From contig NZ_CP050154.1 of NCBI RefSeq assembly GCF_011617705.1, forward strand, positions 3,472,001-3,536,000: a stretch of 64,000 nt of DNA, read 5' to 3'. This stretch comes from Brevibacterium limosum (GTDB lineage: Bacteria; Actinomycetota; Actinomycetes; Actinomycetales; Brevibacteriaceae). Positions 42,851 through 49,590 of this stretch are shown here, one piece after another. The stretch's first letter is position 1. Each line of letters starts with the position of its first letter. The notes below the pieces were generated by a model. The model saw only the letters and a program-made list of their open reading frames with translations, had not been told where the DNA came from and made no database searches. A program made the translations under genes and the position numbers.

Positions 42851-43632
42851 GAGTCATACCTCTCATAGAACTGAGACGTCACCACGTCGCTGAAATGATT
42901 CGATGCAATTCCAGACAGATGGATCAGCTTCTTTCGGACCTCATCACGATTGACAACCAGATGGCCTTCCTCGTACGCGTCCAAGTCGAGAATCCAGCTC
43001 GGTTCGTCGACTGGAGGCAAAGTAGGTTCGATCGACTGTCCTGCACCCAAGCGAGCAGACCGCACCAGCAAGTAGGCCAATTCCACACGATAAACCGATT
43101 CGGTCATGCTGTGGACCAAGTCGGCGTTGGCCGGGGACGCGGTATGGCCGCCGAGCACAGCCGGTACGAAGTGGGCTTCCAACAGGTCCAAATCCGCTTT
43201 GCCGACTATCCGATTCGTATAGCGATAACCGATCCTACTGAACCGAGGAATGGTCACACCGTCGTGAACCGCGCTGAGGCCGTCGAGCAGTCGATCAACG
43301 AAATCGTCATGGTTGGTGTAGTCGGTCGACTCCAAAGCCATGAAATTTCGACCGACTGAAATACTCCACTTTTCGTCGCCCGAGAAGAACCGAGCAATCC
43401 TCCCTCGACTCTTCTGTTCGGCGACCCCCGACTGAGTGACCACGACCTCGACTTCGCTCTCTTCCCGTATGAACGGGTACGCAACGCCAAGATTCTCACT
43501 GATGCGCGATGTCACTCGCTGAAGATCGAAAGAGGTCAAATCGGGCCAACGAACCTGCGCTAGAACTCGAGCGAGCGGCGGATTCTTCAGCTCTGCTCGC
43601 CGAATTTTTTGAGGCAGCGAATTTGAGGACAC
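42847..43632 (-). CDS. Cassette protein 1: TIGR04255-like protein
   Basis: 261 residues, GTG start. The N-terminus (LKNPPLARVLAQVRWPDL, then LGVAYPF) and the strands WSISVGRNFMALESTDYTNHDDFVDRL and FSRIGYRYTNRI follow the sporadically distributed TIGR04255 family, which has no known function and is often found in variable islands. No ribosome site precedes the GTG, and the promoter places the transcript start at or within a few nt of it, so it is probably read from a leaderless mRNA. The C-terminus has mixed alpha/beta character. Confidence 0.72.
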   Translation of the reverse strand: MSSNSLPQKIRRAELKNPPLARVLAQVRWPDLTSFDLQRVTSRISENLGVAYPFIREESEVEVVVTQSGVAEQKSRGRIARFFSGDEKWSISVGRNFMALESTDYTNHDDFVDRLLDGLSAVHDGVTIPRFSRIGYRYTNRIVGKADLDLLEAHFVPAVLGGHTASPANADLVHSMTESVYRVELAYLLVRSARLGAGQSIEPTLPPVDEPSWILDLDAYEEGHLVVNRDEVRKKLIHLSGIASNHFSDVVTSQFYERYDS

Positions 43633-43634
43633 AT

Positions 43635-43670
43635 TTCACACTCTACTTCACACTCTGAACAGTGTGAAGT
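43635..43670 (-). promoter_or_regulatory. Cassette promoter overlapped by dyad and direct repeats
   Basis: On the minus strand TTCACA (43668-43663), 17-nt spacer and TAGAGT (43645-43640) form a promoter whose start point would be near 43633. ACTTCACACT/AGTGTGAAGT (43645-43654 and 43661-43670) is a perfect 10-bp dyad across it, and TTCACACTCT is directly repeated at 43635 and 43647. Confidence 0.65.
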
Positions 43671-43683
43671 AACCGGATGCGAT

Positions 43684-43770
43684 TCACATTGAACCAGGAC
43701 GGGGCTCTCCGCCCCAGCGAGGCCCGATCCGATCCCGGCCCCGCCGTGGTGGGGCCGGGAGGGACCTCAC
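43684..43770 (-). pseudogene. Stranded 5' fragment of the sensor kinase gene
   Basis: A GTG at 43770, overlapping the DoxX stop by 4 nt, opens 28 codons (VRSLPAPPRRGRDRIGPRWGG and seven more) before a stop. Its middle matches kinase residues PPRRGRDRIGPRRG in the same frame. This looks like the original kinase start left beyond the insert. It is short, so the case rests on frame, overlap and the 43-bp repeat. Confidence 0.5.
43710..43752. repeat. Right 43-bp direct repeat of the three-gene cassette
   Basis: Second copy of the repeat at 41360-41402, one mismatch. Its end also forms part of a 9-bp stem CCCGGCCCC-N8-GGGGCCGGG, just after the DoxX gene. Confidence 0.9.
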
Positions 43771-44207
43771 TTCTTCTTGTCGCTCTTCTTGCTCTTCTTG
43801 CTCTTCTCGCTGCCGCCGGAGATGAGGAGGGCCAGACCGATCGCGGCCAGCCAGGTGTCCTTGGCCAGCGGGATGCCGTCCTGGGACGGGCGGACGCCGT
43901 CGTCCTCGGTCATCGAGTCGATGGAGAAGTAGTTCGCCACCAGTCCGGCGGAGAACGTCGTCAGTGCCGCGCCGGCGATCCGGGTGGGCACGAAAGGCAG
44001 GAGCAGGGCGGAGCCGACGGCGATCTCACCGTAGGACAGGAACTTTCCGAACTGGGCCGGGGTGAGGTTCTCGACCATGGGGACGCCGTTGGCGGCCATC
44101 TGCTGGAGTCCGGCGGCGGATTCCTCGTCGAGACCGAGTTTGCCGATGCCCGAATTGAGAATGAATGCGCCGGGGACTGCGCGCAGAAGTGCGGTGCTGA
44201 GTTTCAT
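43767..44207 (-). CDS. DoxX-family membrane protein
   Basis: 146 residues with four hydrophobic helices: STALLRAVPGAFILNSGIGKLG at the start and KFLSYGEIAVGSALLLPFVPTRIAGAAL in the middle, both family features. The last 16 residues are very Lys/Ser-rich (KKSKKSDKKK end). DoxX proteins are linked to thiosulfate oxidation or membrane redox complexes in some bacteria; no such partner is here. Start after GGAG. Confidence 0.85.
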   Translation of the reverse strand: MKLSTALLRAVPGAFILNSGIGKLGLDEESAAGLQQMAANGVPMVENLTPAQFGKFLSYGEIAVGSALLLPFVPTRIAGAALTTFSAGLVANYFSIDSMTEDDGVRPSQDGIPLAKDTWLAAIGLALLISGGSEKSKKSKKSDKKK

Positions 44208-44309
44208 ATCCTGCTCCTTCGTAATGGGATCGTCACTGAGCCAAGACTATCCGTGAGGGCGCAGGTGCGCCACAGCAACAGGGCCTGTCGACCCCGGCGA
44301 CCGAGATTC

Positions 44310-44966
44310 TCAGCCCTGCGTGCTGGTGCGGATCCGCTCGATGAGATCGTCGAGGGCGTCGTCGAACTCGCGCTGAGCGTGGTCTTCCATGAGCAGGCCC
44401 TGCAATCGCTGCACCGTGGGATACTCGCTGAGGTCTTCGCCAGCGGAGGAGCCCTCCTCATCGCCGAGAACCTCCGGGGTCAGAGAGGCCGCCTGGAGCA
44501 GAAGCGCGCCGACCAGGAAGCTCGTGAAGGCCTTGTATGCGGCCACCGCCTCGGCGTCGGCGAATCCGAAGCGCTCCAGCGAGGACAGGAAGTCCTCGAC
44601 CCAGCGCACGCTGCGCAGCGGCGGACGCAGCCAGGGGGCCTGAGGTGGCTGGGTGGCGATGAGCGGGAAGATCCGCGGATGCTCGATGGCCAGATTGCGC
44701 GTGGCATTGGCGACACGCTGCAGATACTCCTCCCACGAATGGGAATCCTCGGTCATGAGTTCGTCGTCGAAGAGGCCGTCGATGAGCTCGTCGACCATGG
44801 CCTCGAGAAGGTCCGCTCGCCCGGAGACGTGCCGATACAGTGCCATCGCCTCTACGTCCAAGGCAGTTCCGAGGCGGCGCATCGTGAGTTCGCTGAGACC
44901 GCAGGCATCGACGAAGGCGATCGCCGACTCGACGACCTGGGCACGATCGAGTCGCTGCTGAACCAC
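44310..44966 (-). CDS. TetR-family regulator with TetR_C domain
   Basis: I prefer the GTG at 44966 (218 residues), which has GGGGA about 6 nt upstream; the GTG at 44972 abuts that site. N-terminal HTH: RAQVVESAIAFVDACGLSELTMRRLGTALDVEAMALYRHVSGRADLLEAMVDEL, the tetracycline-repressor-like order. The C-terminal helical domain resembles TetR_C. The palindrome GATTACAC(T/C)GTAAACA occurs once upstream of this gene and once at the csbD-type promoter, so it probably represses both. Confidence 0.88.
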   Translation of the reverse strand: MVQQRLDRAQVVESAIAFVDACGLSELTMRRLGTALDVEAMALYRHVSGRADLLEAMVDELIDGLFDDELMTEDSHSWEEYLQRVANATRNLAIEHPRIFPLIATQPPQAPWLRPPLRSVRWVEDFLSSLERFGFADAEAVAAYKAFTSFLVGALLLQAASLTPEVLGDEEGSSAGEDLSEYPTVQRLQGLLMEDHAQREFDDALDDLIERIRTSTQG

Positions 44967-45066
44967 GCGCACTCCCCTTTCCTCGTCGGAGATGTCGCAG
45001 ACCGGGCGGCTTTCACCGCCAGTCTACTCGCTTGATCCGACGCGTCGAGAGATCCCCTCATAGTGC

Positions 45067-45082
45067 GATTACACTGTAAACA
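45067..45082. promoter_or_regulatory. TetR-type operator, copy 1
   Basis: GATTACACTGTAAACA with the perfect palindrome TTACA-C-TGTAA at its core (45069-45079), 100 nt upstream of the TetR-family gene start. Matched at 15 of 16 positions by 45232-45247. Confidence 0.7.
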
Positions 45083-45201
45083 CCTCATGGATGACTAAGT
45101 TATCACTCTCCATCGACCGCCCCACACAAGGGCAAGTCAACCCTCCGGCTCCATCGAAGCGTGCAACGCAGGACTCCGATGCGTCCGACTCGCCGGATCT
45201 A

Positions 45202-45247
45202 TTGCGCAGCGAAAACCCGGTCTGCTAGGTTGATTACACCGTAAACA
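45202..45247 (+). promoter_or_regulatory. csbD-type promoter with TetR-type operator, copy 2
   Basis: TTGCGC (45202-45207), 18-nt spacer, TAGGTT (45226-45231), and directly after it GATTACACCGTAAACA (45232-45247) at the expected start point. Binding there would block transcription. The stretch from 45083 to 45201 shows nothing else I recognise. Confidence 0.65.
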
Positions 45248-45303
45248 TGAATGGCGCTCGACAGAGCAGAACGTCCAGACCGATCCACACGAAAGGACGA
45301 ATC

Positions 45304-45519
45304 ATGAATTCTCACGACAAGGCCGACAAGGCCTCTGACAAGGCAGAAGAACTCAAGGGCAAGGCGAAGGCCGCCGCCGGCAAGGCCACCGACGACAAGA
45401 GCCTCGAAGCCGAGGGCAAGACCGACGCGGCCAAGGGCAAGATCAAGCAGGTCGGCGACGATGCCAAAGACTCGCTGAAGGGCGTCAGAGACTCGCTCAA
45501 GGACTCACCGGAGAACTGA
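45304..45519 (+). CDS. CsbD-family stress protein
   Basis: 71 residues, ATG after AAAGGA. A hydrophilic helical repeat rich in Lys, Ala, Asp and Gly: KAEELKGKAKAAAGKATDD and GKTDAAKGKIKQVGDDAKD, the CsbD duplicate. Members are small cytoplasmic general-stress proteins, and the trehalose-phosphate synthase gene that follows fits an osmotic or desiccation response. Controlled probably by the divergent TetR-family regulator. Confidence 0.9.
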   Translation: MNSHDKADKASDKAEELKGKAKAAAGKATDDKSLEAEGKTDAAKGKIKQVGDDAKDSLKGVRDSLKDSPEN

Positions 45520-45533
45520 GGGACGCGGCCGGA

Positions 45534-45569
45534 GGGCGGAAGCACTGTCCGTTTCCGCCTCCGCCCTTT
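45534..45569 (+). terminator. Terminator of the csbD-type gene
   Basis: GGGCGGA at 45534-45540 pairs with TCCGCCC at 45560-45566, followed by TTT; an alternative inner pairing GGCGGAA/TTCCGCC is also possible. Located 15 nt after the stop. Confidence 0.6.
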
Positions 45570-45649
45570 GGCCATGCTTTCAGATCCCCTGCCACAGACT
45601 TCGACGTGCCGGCAAGACCCGGCCCGTCGGCACGAGAAGAAGAGGGAAG

Positions 45650-47038
45650 ATGGGAACTGACCGCCATGCTTTCGTCGTGGTGGCCAATCGCCTCCCCGTC
45701 GACCGCAACGATGGGGCGTGGGAGACCTCACCCGGCGGGCTCGTCTCAGCCGTGGCTCCCGTGGTGCGTGAGCACGCCGGAGCCTGGATCGGCTGGGCGG
45801 GCACGCACGACGACAGTCTGGAGCCCTTCGACTTCGACGGGATGAGCCTCGTCCCCGTCCCCCTCAGCCACGACGAACATCAGCAGTACTATGAGGGATT
45901 CTGCAACGCCACTCTGTGGCCGCTGCACCACGACCTCATCGTCGCGCCGCAGTACCACCGCTCATGGTGGCGGGCCTATCGTGCAGTCAACGCCCGATTC
46001 GCCCAGGCCGCGGTCGAGGCAGCCGAGACCGGGGCGACGATCTGGGTACACGACTACCACCTCCAGCTCGTACCGGCGATGATCCGCGCCCAACGACCGG
46101 ACGTCCGGATCGGATACTTCTGCCACATCCCCTTCCCTCCCGTCGAGCAGATGGCCCAGCTGCCCTGGCGTGACGAGATCCTCCGCGGCCTGCTCGGGGC
46201 CGATGTCATCGGTCTCCAGCGAGAGGCCGATGCCGCGAAAGTCCGCCAGGCCATGCAGAAGCTGCTGGGCATGGATCCCGAGGAACTTCGCGGCCGCGTC
46301 GGCTCGTACCCGATCTCGATCGACGTCGAGGAGATCCGATCCGCGGCCGAATCCCCGGCCGTACAGGAGATGGCCCGCTGCTTCCGCCGTGATCTGGGCG
46401 ATCCCGCCACCCTCATGATCGGTGTCGATCGCCTCGACTATTCGAAGGGAATCCTGCACCGGCTGTGGTCCTTCGAGGAGCTGATCGACGACGGACTGCT
46501 CGACGCGCGGGAAACCTGTCTCGCACAGATCGCAGTCCCCTCGCGTGAAGGCGTGCGCGCCTACCAAGACCTGCGCGACGAGGTCGAACATACGGTCGGG
46601 CGCATCAACGGGAGGTTCTCCACTCTCGGCCGCGATGTCATCCACTACTCCCACCACTCGTATTCGACAGAGGAAGCCGTCGCCCTGTACCTGGCCGCCG
46701 ACATCCTGCTCGTCACCTCCCTGCGGGACGGGATGAACCTCGTGGCCAAGGAATTCGCCACCGCCCGCCGAGGCAGGGGCGGTGCACTCGTCCTCTCCGA
46801 ATTCGCCGGAGCCGCCGAAGAACTCGACCAAGCCATCATCGTCAATCCCCACGACCGGGCCGGCCTGAAGGCTGCCATCCATCACGCGACCACGCTCAGC
46901 GAAGACGAGGCCCGGACGCGTATGGATGCGATGGCCGACACCGTCGCCGCCTTCGACGTCCGCCACTGGGCGCAAGCTTTCCTCCACGACCTGCGAGACC
47001 CAGCATCTGCGGCGGCTCTGTCGCCCAGCGACTGGTGA
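45650..47038 (+). CDS. otsA: Trehalose-6-phosphate synthase
   Basis: 462 residues, GT20 family length. GGLVSAVAPVV near residue 28 (glucose-6-phosphate loop), IWVHDYHLQLVPAMIRAQRPD and IGYFCHIPFPP, the nucleotide site GVDRLDYSKGI, and LRDGMNLVAKEFATAR. It joins UDP- or GDP-glucose to glucose-6-phosphate. No trehalose-6-phosphate phosphatase (otsB) gene is adjacent in the window. The downstream small acetyltransferase-like gene starts 39 nt later. Confidence 0.95.
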   Translation: MGTDRHAFVVVANRLPVDRNDGAWETSPGGLVSAVAPVVREHAGAWIGWAGTHDDSLEPFDFDGMSLVPVPLSHDEHQQYYEGFCNATLWPLHHDLIVAPQYHRSWWRAYRAVNARFAQAAVEAAETGATIWVHDYHLQLVPAMIRAQRPDVRIGYFCHIPFPPVEQMAQLPWRDEILRGLLGADVIGLQREADAAKVRQAMQKLLGMDPEELRGRVGSYPISIDVEEIRSAAESPAVQEMARCFRRDLGDPATLMIGVDRLDYSKGILHRLWSFEELIDDGLLDARETCLAQIAVPSREGVRAYQDLRDEVEHTVGRINGRFSTLGRDVIHYSHHSYSTEEAVALYLAADILLVTSLRDGMNLVAKEFATARRGRGGALVLSEFAGAAEELDQAIIVNPHDRAGLKAAIHHATTLSEDEARTRMDAMADTVAAFDVRHWAQAFLHDLRDPASAAALSPSDW

Positions 47039-47077
47039 CGCCGACCACTCTGACCGCCCCACCCCCAGGAGACCACT

Positions 47078-47383
47078 GTGTACACGATGCTCAACAACCA
47101 GGAATCCTCGAAGTACGACCTCTACCTGCCCGGCAAGCTCGTCGCCGCGCTGCACTACAAACTCGAGCCCGACGCCAATGAGGTCATGTTCATCTACTGT
47201 GAGGCGATCGAACCCACACAGGCCGACCGCCACCGCTGGGAGCTCATGCGGCGGGCCGTCGAAGACGCGAAGGGCCGACGCCTCAAACTCACCATCACCT
47301 GCCCCATCGGCCTCAAGGCCCTCGAACGGCAGGAACCGCCTGTCGATGTCGGTCCCCGGCAGGCAGAGGACCCACGGGCCTGA
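47078..47383 (+). CDS. Small protein resembling a degenerate YjdJ/NATD1-type acetyltransferase
   Basis: 101 residues, GTG start. The strand-helix order SSKYDLYLPGKLVAALHYKL, VMFIYCEAIEP, WELMRRAVEDAKGRRLKLTITCPIGLKALER follows small one-domain GNATs, in which the RGxGIG acetyl-CoA loop would lie after the second strand. Here that site reads TQADRHRW, so the cofactor loop is lost. I infer a fold kept for another purpose, with low certainty about ancestry. Confidence 0.55.
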   Translation: MYTMLNNQESSKYDLYLPGKLVAALHYKLEPDANEVMFIYCEAIEPTQADRHRWELMRRAVEDAKGRRLKLTITCPIGLKALERQEPPVDVGPRQAEDPRA

Positions 47384-47579
47384 TCCTCCCCGGCCGACCC
47401 TGCCCGGCCGAATCCCCGCCTCGGCGGGTGCCTGGTTCCTCCTGTGAACACTATGAACGCAACCGAGACACCCGTCACACCGAATGGCACAGTTGTCGGG
47501 TACATCACCACCGCGGCCAGTCGTCGCGCGCGTTCGCACCCACCGATGGGTGAGGTCGCGGAAACCATTTGGAGGAATC

Positions 47580-49013
47580 ATGGCAACGTCGCCACAACAG
47601 CAAGGCGGGTCATTCGACAAGGAGATCGCCGCCACCGCCAAGGCACCGGAACCGGGCGCCCCGCAGCGGAAGAAGGACCGCACTCACTGGCTCTACATCA
47701 TGGTCATTGTGGCCGTGTTCGCCGGTGCCGCCATCGGGCTCATCGCCCCTGACGCCGGCATCGCGCTCGAACCGTTGGGCAAGGCCTTCGTCGCGCTCAT
47801 CAAGATGATCATCGCCCCGGTCATCTTCTGCACCATCGTCCTCGGCGTCGGCTCCGTGGCGAAGGCGGCCACCGTCGGCAAGGTCGGCGGACTGGCGCTC
47901 GTCTACTTCCTCGTCATGGCGACCTTCGCCCTGGTCATCGGCCTCGTCGTCGGCAACTTCATCCACCCGGGCGAAGGCCTCCACCTCCAGCCGTACGAAG
48001 AGGCCTCCGGCGGTGAGGAAGGCGGAATGGTCGCCTTCCTCATGAGCCTCATCCCCGGCGACATCCCCGTCCTGCCGACCCTCGTGCTCGCGCTCCTCGT
48101 CGGCTTCGCTCTGCAGTCGATGGGCAAGGCCGGCGAACCGGTGCTGACCGGCATCAAGCACATCCAGGCCGTGGTCTTCAAGCTCATGATGATGATCATG
48201 TGGGCCGCCCCCGTCGGCGCCTTCGGTGCGATCGCCGCGGTCGTCGGCAAGACCGGCTGGGCTGCGATCGGTGCGATGGCGACCCTCATGGGCGCCTTCT
48301 ACCTGACCTGCGCGCTGTTCATCGTCATCGTCCTCGGCGGTCTGCTCAAGATCGTCACCGGCCTGAACATCTTCCTGCTGCTGAAGTACCTGGCCCGCGA
48401 GTTCCTGCTCATCTTCTCCACCTCGTCGTCCGAGTCGGCCCTGCCGCGCCTGATCGCGAAGATGGAGCACGCCGGAGTCTCGAAGCCGGTCGTCGGCATC
48501 ACCGTGCCCACCGGCTACTCGTTCAACCTCGACGGCACCGCCATCTACCTGACCATGGCCTCGCTGTTCGTGTCCTCGGCCATGGGTATGCCGATGTCGA
48601 TCCCCGAGCAGATCTCGCTCCTCGTGTTCATGATCATCGCTTCGAAGGGCGCCGCCGGCGTCACCGGTGCCGGCCTGGCCACCCTGGCCGCCGGCCTGCA
48701 GTCGCACCGCCCCGAGCTGCTCGACGGCATGGGCGTCATCGTCGGCATCGACAAGTTCATGTCCGAATGCCGTGCCCTGACGAACTTCACCGGCAACGCC
48801 GTGGCCACCCTGCTCATCGGCAAGTGGACGAACGAAATCGACCTCGACCAGGCCCGCGCCACCCTGGCCGGCCAGAACCCGTTCGACGAGCTCTCACTTG
48901 AGCCGGACGCCCACGGTGCGCCGACGAACGCCCCCGAGGCCGACGAGGCCCTGCCCGAGCCGCAGACCACCGTCGCAGCCGTTGGTCAGTCGAAGGCCGG
49001 CGCCATGAGCTGA
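47580..49013 (+). CDS. Dicarboxylate/cation symporter (DctA type)
   Basis: ATG 47580 with GGAGG 4 nt upstream; 477 residues. Eight or more hydrophobic segments. The substrate-site hairpin is STSSSESALPRLIAKME and the helix 7 motif is TGYSFNLDGTAIYLTMAS, with MSECRALTNFTGNAVATLLI; these define the glutamate/C4-dicarboxylate symporter family. It imports succinate, fumarate or malate with Na+ or H+. The CitA/DcuS-CitB/DcuR system 6-8 kb to the left is a plausible regulator and malic enzyme could use its product. A small hairpin CACCCA-CCGA-TGGGTG lies at 47537-47552, just upstream. Confidence 0.92.
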   Translation: MATSPQQQGGSFDKEIAATAKAPEPGAPQRKKDRTHWLYIMVIVAVFAGAAIGLIAPDAGIALEPLGKAFVALIKMIIAPVIFCTIVLGVGSVAKAATVGKVGGLALVYFLVMATFALVIGLVVGNFIHPGEGLHLQPYEEASGGEEGGMVAFLMSLIPGDIPVLPTLVLALLVGFALQSMGKAGEPVLTGIKHIQAVVFKLMMMIMWAAPVGAFGAIAAVVGKTGWAAIGAMATLMGAFYLTCALFIVIVLGGLLKIVTGLNIFLLLKYLAREFLLIFSTSSSESALPRLIAKMEHAGVSKPVVGITVPTGYSFNLDGTAIYLTMASLFVSSAMGMPMSIPEQISLLVFMIIASKGAAGVTGAGLATLAAGLQSHRPELLDGMGVIVGIDKFMSECRALTNFTGNAVATLLIGKWTNEIDLDQARATLAGQNPFDELSLEPDAHGAPTNAPEADEALPEPQTTVAAVGQSKAGAMS

Positions 49014-49038
49014 CCTCGGTCGCTTTCGCACCACAACC

Positions 49039-49085
49039 ACCACGGGTGCCGATGTCCTCATCGTGAGGACGCCGGCACCCGTGGT
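49039..49085 (+). terminator. Two-tier hairpin terminator of the dicarboxylate symporter gene
   Basis: Outer stem ACCACGGGTGCCG at 49039-49051 with its complement at 49073-49085 (13 bp), inner stem GTCCTCA/TGAGGAC (49054-49060, 49064-49070), then GTTTCGTCT. Confidence 0.85.
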
Positions 49086-49210
49086 GTTTCGTCTCCCCTC
49101 GCCGAGGCGGCCCTCCCCTGTCGTACTGCTGTGACGAGGGTTCGAAACCTCGGAGCAAGAAATGCCCCTGTCCGGCCAATCCACCTGCGCGAGCCCTCCG
49201 AATGACACAT

Positions 49211-49228
49211 GTCCGTCCCAATACGGAC
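49211..49228. promoter_or_regulatory. Dyad upstream of the peptide-NRPS locus
   Basis: GTCCGT-N6-ACGGAC, perfect 6-bp arms, 30 nt before the start of the small secreted peptide. It does not match the usual iron-box (TTAGGTTAGGCTAACCTAA) used by DtxR-type repressors. Possible operator of the locus. Confidence 0.45.
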
Positions 49229-49257
49229 GACCACGAAGTCAGAAGAGGACAGGGACC

Positions 49258-49473
49258 ATGAAGAATCTCAAACTCATCAACGCCCGCACCGTCTCCGGTG
49301 CCGCACTCGCGACCATCGTCATTGCCGTCGGTCTCATGACCGCGCCCGGGGGCGCCTCCGCTGCCGAGACCTCTCCGACCGATTCGACCGAGACCTCGGG
49401 GGCACTCATCAACGGCCCGATCATCGATCTGGGCGACCTCCTCGGCGATATCAACATCGGACAGTTCCAGTGA
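49258..49473 (+). CDS. Small secreted peptide upstream of the NRPS
   Basis: 71 residues, ATG after AGGACAGGGA. Basic start, hydrophobic helix (GAALATIVIAVGLMTAP) and a signal peptidase site at ASA-AET, leaving about 34 mature residues, acidic and with a C-terminal hydrophobic repeat (LINGPIIDLGDLLGDINIG). No Cys. It is the first gene of the peptide-NRPS locus, but the 117-nt gap does not prove a shared transcript. Function unknown. Confidence 0.7.
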   Translation: MKNLKLINARTVSGAALATIVIAVGLMTAPGGASAAETSPTDSTETSGALINGPIIDLGDLLGDINIGQFQ

Positions 49474-49590
49474 CGACCGATCCCCTGCTTACTCCCGTGA
49501 TCCCGGCGCCGGGTTGCGCTGAGCACCCGCGCGCCTCCTTGCCGACGGAAACCTCGCTCAAGGAAACCCCCACCCGATGCGAAAGACACG

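Larger units (their letters stand above)
41403..43752. mobile_element. 2.35-kb repeat-bounded genomic insert with three genes
   Basis: The DNA between the 43-bp direct repeats, counted with one repeat copy. It carries three same-strand genes with tight overlaps, its own promoter, and visibly lower G+C than the flanks. It splits the predicted ancestral 5' end of the kinase gene from the rest and supplies a new start. No integrase, transposase or terminal inverted repeats are present, so it is non-autonomous or was placed by recombination between repeats. Confidence 0.6.

Noticed and set aside
41447..43632. The cassette as a classical type II toxin-antitoxin pair
   Set aside because: The gene sizes (293, 171 and 261 residues) and order do not match a small two-gene module, and no known toxin domain is recognised.
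41403..43752. Prophage or IS element
   Set aside because: No structural phage gene, integrase, transposase or terminal inverted repeats; only the direct repeats support mobility.
49211..49228. DtxR/IdeR iron box in front of the peptide-NRPS locus
   Set aside because: The dyad GTCCGT-N6-ACGGAC does not resemble the known iron-box consensus, so iron control is not claimed from sequence.
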